Part shown: positions 15,453 to 24,575 of the stretch, piece after piece
How the letters are laid out: each line of letters begins with the position of its first letter
How positions within the stretch are numbered: position 1 is the first letter of the stretch
Origin: Acidobacteriota bacterium
Lineage (GTDB): Bacteria; Acidobacteriota; UBA4820; DSQY01
Direction: 5' to 3'
Assembly: GCA_021778515.1 (NCBI GenBank)
Contig: JAJYCJ010000016.1
Location: 1 to 46,340, forward strand
Length of the DNA stretch: 46,340 nucleotides
Program-made: the position numbers and the translations under genes
Notes under the pieces: generated by a model
Databases searched by the model: none
Told to the model about the DNA's origin: nothing
Seen by the model: only the letters and a program-made list of their open reading frames with translations

Positions 15453-16052
15453 ATGGCAGAACCGACCGAGAAGGGAGCCGTCCCCCCAGGGGAAAGCGGC
15501 TTTTCGCTGATGGAACTGATGATCGTCGTGGCGATCCTCGGCCTCATCGCCGTCATCGCCACCATGGTTGTGAGCCAGACAATCAAGCGGCAACGACTTG
15601 CAGCAGCTGCGGGGCAGCTCCAGGCTTTCATGGAGAAGGCTTACGTTCTTTCTATTCAGGACCACTCGCCCGTCTTTGTGGTCTTATTGCCGCAGGCCAG
15701 TAATGGTAGCAGGACCGTGGAGCTGGTGCGGGACAGCAACACGGACCAAGCGCTTTCAGCCGGCGATCCGGTCATGGACAGATTGCTCCTCACCAACGAT
15801 ATCTTGGTGTCCAATGTGACTTGGCCTAGCACGACGTGGGGTGGCAACACCGTCAACGTTCTGCTGTGCGACATGATGGGGCGCACCATGGACCCGACGG
15901 TTTCCCCGCCAAAAATGGCGTCCACCCCTCTCATTTCGCTGACGCGATTTGATATGACCGGTTCGAACCCGTCTCTAAGCCCGGCTCAAAGGTATGACCT
16001 CAGCATGGATCAACTGTGGCACGTCTCCTTGGCGGGCCCCATCCAGTACTGA
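15453..16052 (+). CDS. Type IV pilin-like protein, GspH/FimT type
   Basis: This is a 199-residue minor pseudopilin. The prepilin signal is clear: a 16-residue hydrophilic leader ending GESG, cleavage before FSLMELMIVVAILGLIAV, with Glu at position +5 of the mature protein. The hydrophobic helix is followed by a short soluble domain, as in FimT/GspH. It is processed by prepilin peptidase and assembled at the inner membrane. The start at 15453 has GGAGGGAG upstream; a GTG at 15375 would add 26 residues before the leader. It heads a pilin operon ending in pilY1. Confidence 0.87.
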   Translation: MAEPTEKGAVPPGESGFSLMELMIVVAILGLIAVIATMVVSQTIKRQRLAAAAGQLQAFMEKAYVLSIQDHSPVFVVLLPQASNGSRTVELVRDSNTDQALSAGDPVMDRLLLTNDILVSNVTWPSTTWGGNTVNVLLCDMMGRTMDPTVSPPKMASTPLISLTRFDMTGSNPSLSPAQRYDLSMDQLWHVSLAGPIQY

Positions 16053-16071
16053 GGAAGGGGAGGATGCAGCC

Positions 16072-16590
16072 ATGCGGTGCCCCGGTTTGGCAAAGCCCAT
16101 GCAGACGACCGCCAAGGAGAAGGGCAGCAGCCTGATTGAGGTTCTCATTTCCCTTCTCATCTTGATGATTCTCATGATCGGAGTACTGGAGATGTTTTCG
16201 CTCGCATTTCTTCAGAACATGGGCTCGGCCGCTCGTACGGACATGACGTACCGCTCCGCACAATTTGTGGAGGACCTCCGGTACTTGAACTATCTTTATA
16301 AGACCAGAGGGGCCATCCCGTCCTCCATCGTCTCCGGGATTACTTTCCCTTTGAGCGCCACCACCTCTTCGCAGACGGTCAATCCGGCCACTGCTACCTT
16401 TTGGGGGGCGAATGGAATGAACTTGGTCACGCCCACATCGCCCTTCGTCCTCTCGTATCAAATCAATGATGCAGCGACGCTCTGGGCCGTCACGGTCACA
16501 ATTACGCCTAATACGACTACCGGCAACCGTTACATCGGAGCTGGGCTCAAGAACAAGAGCATCATGTTCCAGGCCGAAATTCCGAAGTAA
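16072..16590 (+). CDS. Minor pilin, PilV-like
   Basis: This 172-residue prepilin begins with a charged leader ending in KEKG, then SSLIEVLISLLILMILMIGV, the N-methylated helix with the conserved Glu at +5. The remaining 130 residues are a Ser/Thr-rich globular domain (SATTSSQTVNPATATFWG). AGGGGAGGATGCAGCC precedes the ATG. It follows the FimT-like gene by 19 bases and precedes the PilW-like gene. PilV-type minor pilins prime pilus assembly together with FimU/PilW/PilX and PilY1. Confidence 0.8.
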   Translation: MRCPGLAKPMQTTAKEKGSSLIEVLISLLILMILMIGVLEMFSLAFLQNMGSAARTDMTYRSAQFVEDLRYLNYLYKTRGAIPSSIVSGITFPLSATTSSQTVNPATATFWGANGMNLVTPTSPFVLSYQINDAATLWAVTVTITPNTTTGNRYIGAGLKNKSIMFQAEIPK

Positions 16591-16643
16591 GCAAAATGGC
16601 AGGCCAGAGCCCGCGGGGCTCTGTGTTCGAGAAGGGGCACGGA

Positions 16644-17903
16644 ATGAGAGGCAGATCAGACCGCTTTGGGGGAAGTTCAGGTTTCACTCTCATCGAAGCC
16701 ACTGTAGCCATGGCCATCCTCATCATCGTGCTGGTGATCTCCTTTTCACTCCTGTTCGGGATGCGGGCATTCGCACGACGTCAGCAGACCTTCGCCGACG
16801 CGAGACAGACCGCCAGGAGGGCCGTGGATTACCTCAGCTACTACCTTCGTGGCGCCTCCGACATGAATTCTGCGGGTGTGACCACGCCGAACGCCCTCGT
16901 TATGTACGTGCAAACTGGATCTGGAACCAACGTGCAGGTGAGTTACGACAACGTCGGTAGTGGGGCGACTGATCCCGCCAACGCCGCCGATACGGGGACG
17001 GATATCCTGACGCTGGGCTTCGCCCAAAACGCCGTAGCCATTCCTATCTCCTATTGGAACCCTCAGGCCCAACCGATTCCGAAGGCGGCCAACGCCTATT
17101 TCGACTTCCGTATGGGGTGCGACGGCAGCGGCAACGAGGACGTGATCAACCTCAGGCTCTTCGAGCAGGCCACGGGATGCACGGGCGGGGCCTGCGATGG
17201 CACCTCGCCCTGTTGCGAGAGCGGGATTCTCACGCTGGTAGATTCAAATGGAAACTGGACCTACTATCAGATCACCAATTACCAGGCCAGCAACTGTGCC
17301 GGCTCTGTGGGCTTGCCGCCCGGAGACCCCAGTGCCCAAACGATCCACGTCACTAACACGCCGGGCCAGTCGGACGGCATCAACCCGCCGGGAGGGCCGC
17401 AGACGCTGAGCAGGCCCATCTCCATCATGGCAGGCGTTCAGTATTTCGCCTTTCGTGTCTTGAATCACCAGCTTCAGCAAAAAACGGGCCTCTTCGACAA
17501 AACGGGCTTCTCGGGTCCCGCCGACACGCCGGGGACCGCCTTCCAGCCCCTGCTCGACAACGTCGAGGATCTCCAATTCGCCTACATATACGATGACGGA
17601 ACTATTGCCAATAGTAGTTCGGCGACCCGGTTGCCCGTGGCCGACAACTACATCCCCGAGCAGAACACGCCGGCCTTGCGCACCGCGAAGGACATCACTC
17701 ATGTGGTCGGCATGAGGGTTACAGTGGTAGCTCGAAGCTCAACACCCTTGCCAGCCTTCCAGGTGAGCGGCAATAAGTACCCGCTGCTGGGTGCCGAGGA
17801 CCACACGCCCACTCAGCCCGCATCGGGAAGCTCACTATACCGTTACTACCGCTACAGGCTCACGAACACGGTGATGCTTCGAAGCCGGATGATGGGAGAG
17901 TAG
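16644..17903 (+). CDS. Minor pilin, PilW-like
   Basis: This is a 419-residue prepilin with a 13-residue leader ending GGSSG, then FTLIEATVAMAILIIVLVIS. Its large size and the segment RTAKDITHVVGMRVTVVARS near the C-terminus fit PilW. It has several cysteines (ATGCTGGACDGTSPCCESG at about 185-205) that could form disulfides. An in-frame ATG at 16596 is possible, but only 16644 has an upstream GAAGGGG. It is placed between PilV-like and PilX-like genes, the common order. Confidence 0.8.
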   Translation: MRGRSDRFGGSSGFTLIEATVAMAILIIVLVISFSLLFGMRAFARRQQTFADARQTARRAVDYLSYYLRGASDMNSAGVTTPNALVMYVQTGSGTNVQVSYDNVGSGATDPANAADTGTDILTLGFAQNAVAIPISYWNPQAQPIPKAANAYFDFRMGCDGSGNEDVINLRLFEQATGCTGGACDGTSPCCESGILTLVDSNGNWTYYQITNYQASNCAGSVGLPPGDPSAQTIHVTNTPGQSDGINPPGGPQTLSRPISIMAGVQYFAFRVLNHQLQQKTGLFDKTGFSGPADTPGTAFQPLLDNVEDLQFAYIYDDGTIANSSSATRLPVADNYIPEQNTPALRTAKDITHVVGMRVTVVARSSTPLPAFQVSGNKYPLLGAEDHTPTQPASGSSLYRYYRYRLTNTVMLRSRMMGE

Positions 17904-17905
17904 CC

Positions 17906-18544
17906 ATGAGAGAAGAACGCGGCTCCGCGCTCATCACCGTGATCCTGGTCGTGTTGGTGCTGACGCTGGTAGGGTTGGCGGCCCTGGTCTACATGGGCAT
18001 GGAGGACCGGATCTCCGCCAACGACCGGCTCAGCAAGGAGGCGCTCTACGCCGCCGAGGTGGGGCTTCGGCAAGGCGAGCGCGCACTCGCCACTCAGTTG
18101 ACCAGCGGGAACACCATAACGATGTTGTTGAACCGCCCCAACGACTCCGTTGCCACGCCCGCCGTTACCCCGGCCGTGCCGCAGGTACCCGCGGCCCAGA
18201 CCATGGCCGCCTACGACCTGGCTCACCTTGGCACCTATCTCTACGATGCTTCGGGCACCACGCCGCTGGCTAATCAGGCCATCAGTTACGACACGCCGTC
18301 GGGGACGACAGTAGACAACAGGGCCTACTATAGCCTCTACCTACGCAACAACCCGGATGACTATACGGGAACGCCGACGCAGGACCAGGACGCGAAGGTC
18401 GTCCTCATCTCCGTGGGATACATCCAGGGAGGCGGCGGTAACATCGTGGCAGTTAAAATCGTGGCGGAGGGTTTCAATCTGGGAAGTCAATTCGCGCTGG
18501 GCGGCCAAGCCGACTGGAACGCGGGAGGAACCAATGCGCAATAA
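17906..18544 (+). CDS. PilX-like minor pilin
   Basis: This 212-residue protein starts two bases after the PilW-like stop. The N-terminus reads REERGSALITVILVVLVLTL, the PilX-type motif in which the leader is very short and the residue after Gly is Ser, and continues with DRLSKEALYAAEVGLRQGE, typical of PilX. The C-terminal half, VVLISVGYIQGGGGNIVAVK, is a predicted beta-rich pilin domain. Its stop overlaps the next gene by 11 bases. Confidence 0.8.
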   Translation: MREERGSALITVILVVLVLTLVGLAALVYMGMEDRISANDRLSKEALYAAEVGLRQGERALATQLTSGNTITMLLNRPNDSVATPAVTPAVPQVPAAQTMAAYDLAHLGTYLYDASGTTPLANQAISYDTPSGTTVDNRAYYSLYLRNNPDDYTGTPTQDQDAKVVLISVGYIQGGGGNIVAVKIVAEGFNLGSQFALGGQADWNAGGTNAQ

Positions 18545-21500
18545 ACCTCTTCTACGATGGGCAATCGAGAAGGCCGATGCGGGGCACGCGGAGGGGACGC
18601 GAAGGTTCGCCCGAGGTCAGGGGGCGCCTCCGAAAGCCGCCACCCAGCCCTATAGGGTCCTTATTCTGGCCACCGTGTTCCTGGCGCTCTTCCCCACCTC
18701 GTTCTGGGCTCAGACCGAGGGGCTGGACCCCCTCCGGCAGATCACCACCCAAATCGCCCGCTCCAACCTTTTGGTCGTCCTCGACGTGAGCGGCTCCATG
18801 GCCTGGAACGTCTACGGTGCAAGCGGGCAAGCGGGCGATTCTTCGAGTATCGGTGGAGTGCCCAGTGCAGCGTGGAGCGCAACAACCCACCAGGGGGATT
18901 GTTGCAGCTGTTGCAGTTGGCCTTGCAGCCCGCGCCAATACACCCAATGGTCCATCACCCTGACGGTTTCCCAGAAGTTGCCGGCGCGTATCAACACCCT
19001 CAAGAACGCCATGGGGAATTCCGTCTCCATCTACAGCGAGTGGAGGCCGCCGGCGAGTTTTCCTCCGGCCGCAAGCGGGGTCTGGAGCGGAGCGACGGTC
19101 ACCTATGCCGAGAGCAACAAGAGCGACGGCGTGACCCACCTCTGGCAATGGACCTATACAGTCACCACAACATGCTCCTCGAGCGCCCCTTCCGGAACAC
19201 CCTTCTCTCTCCCAAGTCCCGCCTCCGGCGCCAACCTCTTCGGCGGAACGGGCGGCTCTCTTCAGCCACCGCAGGATCTCGTGGGGAACTCTGCAGCGTC
19301 GGTCAATTGGGGCCTGGAGATCTTCTCGACCGACTATGCGGACTGCTCGACGGCCACGCTCCTCGTTCCCATCGACACCTCCGATTCAGGCAACGTGTCC
19401 GTCCTCGAAGCCTACCTGAAGCTGGTGGGACAATCAACCACCATCGGCGGGACAATCTTTGAGGGCCTCGATGTGAGCGGAGGGACGCCGACGGACGGCG
19501 CCATGGCCTTCGCCAGTACGGTCCTCAAAGCGGTGCACGACGGAGGCACGGTGACCGATTTTCAAGGCAACGAATTTACCTTTACCGCCGATCCGAAGCT
19601 CCTGTGCGGCCGCCTCTACGGCGCAGTCCTGATGACGGACGGGCTTTCCAACTACTGTAACCCTTACTGCACGACAAACCGGTGGACCCACGAGACGACG
19701 TGTTACAATGGCGGAGACATCAACAATGGCGGCAACTGGGCAGACCCGTGCACGGGCGCCACTCCGGACGGCGGGCCGTCGGGCTACACCTGCCCCGACG
19801 GGTACAGCTATTTCGCCGCGGGTCAGGCAGACAACCTTTGGAATCTTCCGGTCACGGGCGGCAGTGGTGGTGCTCTCCACGCGCACACGTTCGTGATCGG
19901 AGTCAGCAATCAGGTGGGCCCCTGCGAACTGAACACGATCGCCTACTGGGGGCGCAGCGATGCCAACAGCCCGAACGGGGATGCCGGCGTGGGGCTGGAT
20001 TCCGCGGGAGCTCCCACGGATTGTTACCTGCCTGGGGCCTCCGCGAACTGCGTACTCTCTGCCTCCCAGAGCACCAAAGGGTACGACCCGCTCGTTTGTA
20101 CGCCGACGGAACTGCCGCCGGTTCACGGGAGCTATGCCTACTTCGCGACGACGGCCAACGCGATCAAAGAGGCCCTGGGCGCCATCGTGGCCAGCATGGG
20201 AGCCGGCAATTACACGACCGCCGCACCTTCGGTGGCTTCCTCCTCCCCGAGCACCGCGGGTAACGTCGCTTTCATGGCCAGCGTGGAGTTCCCGGGGTGG
20301 AAGGGCCATCTCTACGCCTACGACCTCAGCCGCTGCGACACGTCCAAGTGCACCCTGGCCAATCCCACCTGCAATGCGTGCACCGGGACGACGGCCAATC
20401 CGGTCCCGGCACCACCCCTGAAGTTGTGGGACGCGGGGGCCGTGCTGTCGGCCCAGACGGTGGGCACGGACCAGACCAACGGCCGCTCCATCTGGACCTG
20501 GGACCCCAGTACTTCCCCGCCGACCATGGTGCAGATCGTGGGGGGGACGAAGGCCACGGACTCGACGATCCTCGCGACGGCGAGCAAACTGAACAGCATC
20601 GCCGGCATCAGCACGGTGACTCCGCAGGTGGTGGATTTCATCCGCGGTGACGACGGGAGCATCAGCGCATTGGGACCGGGCACGAGAAGGGCATGGTTGC
20701 TCGGTGGCCTCCTCAATTCCACGCCCGCCGTCATCGCCTCGCCGGGGCTGTGGCTCCAGGGAAAGCTGGCCAACCACGCCGGCTTCCAGACCACCTATGC
20801 AAACCGTCATCCCCTCGTCTGGGTGGGGTCTGACGACGGCATGCTCCACGCCTTCGACATCGTGGACGGCACTGAGGTCATTGCCCTGTTGCCTCCCGAG
20901 CTTATCGCCAATCAGGTCAAGCTCTACAACAATTACATTGCGAACCCTACCGCCAACGCCACGGGCGAACCCGCGGCCATCGGCTCCCATATGTACGGCG
21001 TGGCCAATTCGCCGCGCTTCGCGGACGTGAACGTGGGCACGGTGACAAGCCCCGATTATCGGACCGTCTTGATCCTGTCGGAGGGGCCGGGACACGACTA
21101 TTCCGATGCCAACAACGGCAACGCCATCACCGCCATCGACGTTACCCATCCCTACCCCGGACGAACGATTTCGGGGTATACGGACCCCTTCCCCGCCGAC
21201 CCCAATTACGATGCTACGAAACCCGTCCGGATCCTTTGGCGCTATGCCAGGAAGGGGGCCACAGGCACGCCGCCTTACCTCTCGTGGAGCCTGCCGGCCA
21301 TCGCCGCCAACGCGCAAAGCAATTGGCTATCCCCCATGGGCTCTGGCCAAAACCCAAACAGCACCAAGAGCAGTCAGGCGGCCCCGCAAATGTACTATTT
21401 CAACACCGCCACAGGTTCTGTGACGACAGAGACTCTGAGCAACCAGAGTTCGGGGGCCTTGGTGGGCAATCAGGCCTATGCCCATACGGTCTTCTGGCAA

Positions 21501-22268
21501 AGGGGCGGGCGTTTCGCCGAGGACAACGTGGCCACGGAGGTCCTTCAGGCAGATCTGAACGGGCAGATCTGGTTCAAGCCCTGGAATGGGACGGGTTCCG
21601 CAGGCGCTGCCTCCCCCCTCATCAGCGTCGGTGCAGGCCAGCCCATTTACTATTCACCCGCCGCTACAACCTGGTCGAGTGGAAGTGCGCAGTACTCCAT
21701 CTATGCCTTTGCCTCGGGGAGTTTCTTTGAATCCAGCAGCGCCATCAGCGGCCCGTCCATCGGCACGTCGGGCAATTTCATTCCCAAGGCCTACATTTAT
21801 GCCTGGGCCCTTGATTCCAACCAGAACCCCACAGGGAGCCCGAAGATCGGGACCATCCAGCTTGATCAGATCCCAAACCCAGACGATCCGACCAAGACAC
21901 TTGGGACCCAGACGCAAGTGACCGGCTCGCCCCTGATCTTCCTGCCAGGCCCGGGGGACCTCAGTTCCAAGCCTTTCGCGCTATTCCTCCTGTACGACCC
22001 GCAAGCCAATTACTGTGCCGGCACTTCCTACGTAGCTCAAATCAACTTCGATCCCAGCGCACTCAGCGGGAGCATTCCCACATCCAGCGTCACGGTGACG
22101 AACGTGGGGGCCGGTGCCGCCAGCGGGTTCACGGTGGCTAATAACCAGATCTACGTGGCCCACAGCGGAGTAGGAACAGGAGCGGAGCCCACGCTGGAGA
22201 AGAAAGGCCCCCAGATTAACCGGGGGAATCCCACCGTTGCGCCGGCATGGTGGCAGGAGCTTCAGTAG
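18534..22268 (+). CDS. pilY1: PilY1-like pilus-tip adhesin with von Willebrand A domain
   Basis: This is a 1244-residue secreted protein. A hydrophobic signal core lies at about 41-58, after an unusually long 40-residue N-terminal region. A VWA-like domain follows with the metal-site motif DVSGS at 84-88. The C-terminal half carries the PilY1 beta-propeller signature, VWVGSDDGMLHAFDIVDGTE, and later ATEVLQADLNGQIWFKPW. The middle is rich in Cys, Gly, Ser and Thr. PilY1 sits at the pilus tip and affects retraction, surface sensing and adhesion. The start at 18534 has GGGAGGAACC before it and overlaps the pilX-like gene. It is the last gene of the operon. Confidence 0.85.
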   Translation: MRNKPLLRWAIEKADAGHAEGTRRFARGQGAPPKAATQPYRVLILATVFLALFPTSFWAQTEGLDPLRQITTQIARSNLLVVLDVSGSMAWNVYGASGQAGDSSSIGGVPSAAWSATTHQGDCCSCCSWPCSPRQYTQWSITLTVSQKLPARINTLKNAMGNSVSIYSEWRPPASFPPAASGVWSGATVTYAESNKSDGVTHLWQWTYTVTTTCSSSAPSGTPFSLPSPASGANLFGGTGGSLQPPQDLVGNSAASVNWGLEIFSTDYADCSTATLLVPIDTSDSGNVSVLEAYLKLVGQSTTIGGTIFEGLDVSGGTPTDGAMAFASTVLKAVHDGGTVTDFQGNEFTFTADPKLLCGRLYGAVLMTDGLSNYCNPYCTTNRWTHETTCYNGGDINNGGNWADPCTGATPDGGPSGYTCPDGYSYFAAGQADNLWNLPVTGGSGGALHAHTFVIGVSNQVGPCELNTIAYWGRSDANSPNGDAGVGLDSAGAPTDCYLPGASANCVLSASQSTKGYDPLVCTPTELPPVHGSYAYFATTANAIKEALGAIVASMGAGNYTTAAPSVASSSPSTAGNVAFMASVEFPGWKGHLYAYDLSRCDTSKCTLANPTCNACTGTTANPVPAPPLKLWDAGAVLSAQTVGTDQTNGRSIWTWDPSTSPPTMVQIVGGTKATDSTILATASKLNSIAGISTVTPQVVDFIRGDDGSISALGPGTRRAWLLGGLLNSTPAVIASPGLWLQGKLANHAGFQTTYANRHPLVWVGSDDGMLHAFDIVDGTEVIALLPPELIANQVKLYNNYIANPTANATGEPAAIGSHMYGVANSPRFADVNVGTVTSPDYRTVLILSEGPGHDYSDANNGNAITAIDVTHPYPGRTISGYTDPFPADPNYDATKPVRILWRYARKGATGTPPYLSWSLPAIAANAQSNWLSPMGSGQNPNSTKSSQAAPQMYYFNTATGSVTTETLSNQSSGALVGNQAYAHTVFWQRGGRFAEDNVATEVLQADLNGQIWFKPWNGTGSAGAASPLISVGAGQPIYYSPAATTWSSGSAQYSIYAFASGSFFESSSAISGPSIGTSGNFIPKAYIYAWALDSNQNPTGSPKIGTIQLDQIPNPDDPTKTLGTQTQVTGSPLIFLPGPGDLSSKPFALFLLYDPQANYCAGTSYVAQINFDPSALSGSIPTSSVTVTNVGAGAASGFTVANNQIYVAHSGVGTGAEPTLEKKGPQINRGNPTVAPAWWQELQ

Positions 22269-22304
22269 GAGGCCTCTCCCGAGGCCGATCAGGCCAAGTT
22301 TCAG

Positions 22305-22328
22305 GGGCGGGCTTTGGCCCGCCCTTTT
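22305..22328 (+). terminator. Intrinsic terminator of the pilin/PilY1 operon
   Basis: GGGCGGGC-TTTG-GCCCGCCC is a perfect 8-bp stem followed at once by TTTT, 36 bases after the pilY1 stop. Confidence 0.9.
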
Positions 22329-22375
22329 CGTTGGAGGGGGAAAGGGCGGGGGGGGAGTTTGAAGAGGCCGGGCAG

Positions 22376-23008
22376 TCAGCTTTTCTTGAAGAGCCCGGGG
22401 ACCATCTTCCGGAGAGGCCCCTTCTTGAGCGGCTGCGCCTCCGTGCCGCACACGGCGCAGAGGTGGCGGGGAGCGCCGCCCTCGATGAGGGGCTGGTTCT
22501 TCACGCAGTCGCGGCAGAGGTAGTTCTTGCAGCGGGGGCAGCGCCAGCCGGGTTCGCGGTCCCGGTGCTCGGCGCAGTGCTCCTCGTCGCCGTGGCGCTG
22601 GCGGTGGAGCTCCACCAGTTCGGCGAAGAAGCCCATGAGAGCCGGGTAGGCCCGGACGGGCAGCCAGTCGCCGCCCTCGACCCGGGCGTAGTCTCCCTCG
22701 AAGAGCGTCTCCGTGAGGATCATCTCGCGCAGTTCGGCCAGCGTGTGCGTGGCGGTCGTGATGGCCGACTCGGGCTTCTGGGAACGGACCTCCCACTGGA
22801 ACTGCGCCGCGGGTCCCGTCAGTTCAGCGGACGGGGCGGCCGCTGGCCGCGCCGGCGCTTCGAGTAGCTGGGTGTGCCCGCCGGGGTACACCATGAGTTG
22901 GGCGCCGCACGAGGTGCAGCGTCCGCGGGCACCTTGGGCCGAAAGCGCCCCTTCAGGGAGGGCGAAACTCTTTCCGCACGATGGGCATCGAAAGGTCACA
23001 TCAGCCAT
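22376..23008 (-). CDS. Zinc-ribbon protein of unknown function
   Basis: This 210-residue protein has an N-terminal zinc ribbon of the MJ0042 type (C8PSC11 and C31TSC34). An Ala/Pro-rich linker precedes a predicted helical stretch (HTLAELREMILTETLFEGDY), and a C-terminal Cys/His cluster, EEHCAEHRDREPGWRCPRC with CRDCV and CAVCG, resembles a B-box or double-ribbon fold. It ends in a basic tail (KKGPLRKMVPGLFKKS). No enzymatic motif is seen. It stands alone, convergent with the pilin operon. Function is unknown; protein or membrane contact is a guess. Confidence 0.72.
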   Translation of the reverse strand: MADVTFRCPSCGKSFALPEGALSAQGARGRCTSCGAQLMVYPGGHTQLLEAPARPAAAPSAELTGPAAQFQWEVRSQKPESAITTATHTLAELREMILTETLFEGDYARVEGGDWLPVRAYPALMGFFAELVELHRQRHGDEEHCAEHRDREPGWRCPRCKNYLCRDCVKNQPLIEGGAPRHLCAVCGTEAQPLKKGPLRKMVPGLFKKS

Positions 23009-23181
23009 GGTTCAAATCCAAGCTGGAAAGTATAGACCAGGGAGGGCGGCGTGGAAAGCTTGGCAGCACGTGGACTGCGAGGCGAGAGAAGGCGGTCATC
23101 ATGATTCGCAAGGTGCATCCCTCGTTTCACCATTTCGTTGGATTGGGCGTAGAGAGCCGCTCCCTTCCCTCCAAGACTCTC

Positions 23182-23200
23182 CTCTGTGCCTCTGTAGTGG
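23182..23200. repeat. CTCTGTGCCTCTGTAGTGG dispersed repeat copy
   Basis: This is the reverse complement of the CACAGAGGCACAGAG element at 12538-12570, here just downstream of the MFS gene. Confidence 0.6.
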
Positions 23201-23209
23201 GGCTTTCTT

Positions 23210-24526
23210 TCACTTTCCGTTGCCGAGTTCGGCGGTCATGGCGCGCTCGTAGGGAGCGAAGGCCCGGCCGTAGAGGAGGGTGTAGGTGCCCTGGAGGAGG
23301 GCGGCGAGGTAGAAGGGCGTGGCCAGCCAGCCAGCCCCGATGAGGGCGCCGGCGACGGCGGGACCCACGGCCTGAGGCACCTGCATGGAGAGGGCGTTCA
23401 GGCTGGAGGCCAAACCCCGGCGCTCGTCCCGCACGGAGGAGATGACCAGGGCCTGGCGCGCGCCGACCGTTCCCCGGTTGAGCGCCGAGCGCAGCATGTA
23501 GAGGAGCGAGGCCAAGACGTAGAACGGACTGAGCGGAAGGAGGAGGAGCAGCAAGACCCCGCCCGCGCGGCCCCAGACCACCGTGCGGACGAGCCCGATG
23601 CGTTCGGTGAGCTTGCCGGCGGCCACCGCCGCCACGGCCGTGAGGGCGAAGGCGGCGGCGAGAACCGGGCCGATCTCCGCCGGGCCCACGCCGAAACGCT
23701 TGGCGAACCAGTAGGCCATGAGGGGGCCCGTGAGGCCCACGGCCATGCCGTTGAAGGCGTTGAGGCTGACGAGCCGCCAGAGGAAGGAGTTCTCCCGCCT
23801 CTGCTGCTTCTTGGGCTGGGGCTTCGGAGGCTCCTGCCCGCGGCTCCGGTGTACCTCGGGCGTTCCCATGAGGAGGACGAAGTTGACAGCGTTGCCCAAA
23901 AGGACCAGCCCGAAAAGGGGGCGGAAGCTCCCCGAGCGGCCAAGGGAAGTCACAAGGAAGGCGGGGATGCCGGCGCAGAGGGCGCCGATGGACATGCCGA
24001 CGAAGCCGATGGCCGTGTTCAGGCTGTAGACCATGCCGCGCCGCTGGCGAACGATGGCCTCCGCGAGCCAGGCTTGCTCGGCCGGCATGAAGGGGCCGGC
24101 GGAGCCGTTGGCGCCTTTTCCAAAGCCCGCCAGGATGATGACCGCCGATAGCCAGAAGGCGCTGGTGGTGCCCATGGCGATCAGGGCGCAACAGCAGCAC
24201 ATGGCTTCGTAGGCGAGGAGGAAGGGCTTGCGGCGCAGGCGATCGCTCGTGATGCCGATGGTGAGGTTCAGGGCGGCCCCCACCAGGCCCCCTCCGCTCA
24301 GCACCAGCCCTATGGATACGCCGTGCCAGCCGAGGGCGTGCAGGTAGAGCGCCAGATCCACCACGAGGGCGCCCTGGCCGATGCTGCGCCAGAAGCGGGC
24401 CGAGAGCAGGCGGCGCGTAGCCGGCGCCAGGCTCCGCCAGAAGGCCAGCGCCCGCGCCGGCGAGGATGGCGCGGCCCCGTTCGGGCCTTCACCGTCTTCC
24501 GGATGGTGGATCACGGATGGGCTCAT
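23210..24526 (-). CDS. Major facilitator superfamily transporter
   Basis: This is a 438-residue protein with about twelve membrane helices. Between helices 2 and 3 the MFS loop motif is recognisable as GITSDRLRRKPFLL, and a central cytoplasmic loop rich in Lys/Gln (QPKKQQRRENS) separates the halves. The second half has GKLTERIGLVRTVV, the repeat of the same motif. The substrate is unknown. It follows the secreted-protein gene by 50 bases and may be the last member of the efflux operon that begins with the ECF sigma factor. Confidence 0.85.
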   Translation of the reverse strand: MSPSVIHHPEDGEGPNGAAPSSPARALAFWRSLAPATRRLLSARFWRSIGQGALVVDLALYLHALGWHGVSIGLVLSGGGLVGAALNLTIGITSDRLRRKPFLLAYEAMCCCCALIAMGTTSAFWLSAVIILAGFGKGANGSAGPFMPAEQAWLAEAIVRQRRGMVYSLNTAIGFVGMSIGALCAGIPAFLVTSLGRSGSFRPLFGLVLLGNAVNFVLLMGTPEVHRSRGQEPPKPQPKKQQRRENSFLWRLVSLNAFNGMAVGLTGPLMAYWFAKRFGVGPAEIGPVLAAAFALTAVAAVAAGKLTERIGLVRTVVWGRAGGVLLLLLLPLSPFYVLASLLYMLRSALNRGTVGARQALVISSVRDERRGLASSLNALSMQVPQAVGPAVAGALIGAGWLATPFYLAALLQGTYTLLYGRAFAPYERAMTAELGNGK

Positions 24527-24575
24527 CGAGGCAGATCCCTCGGACTCGGCCTTGGAAGGCGGGTCAGCCGCGTCG

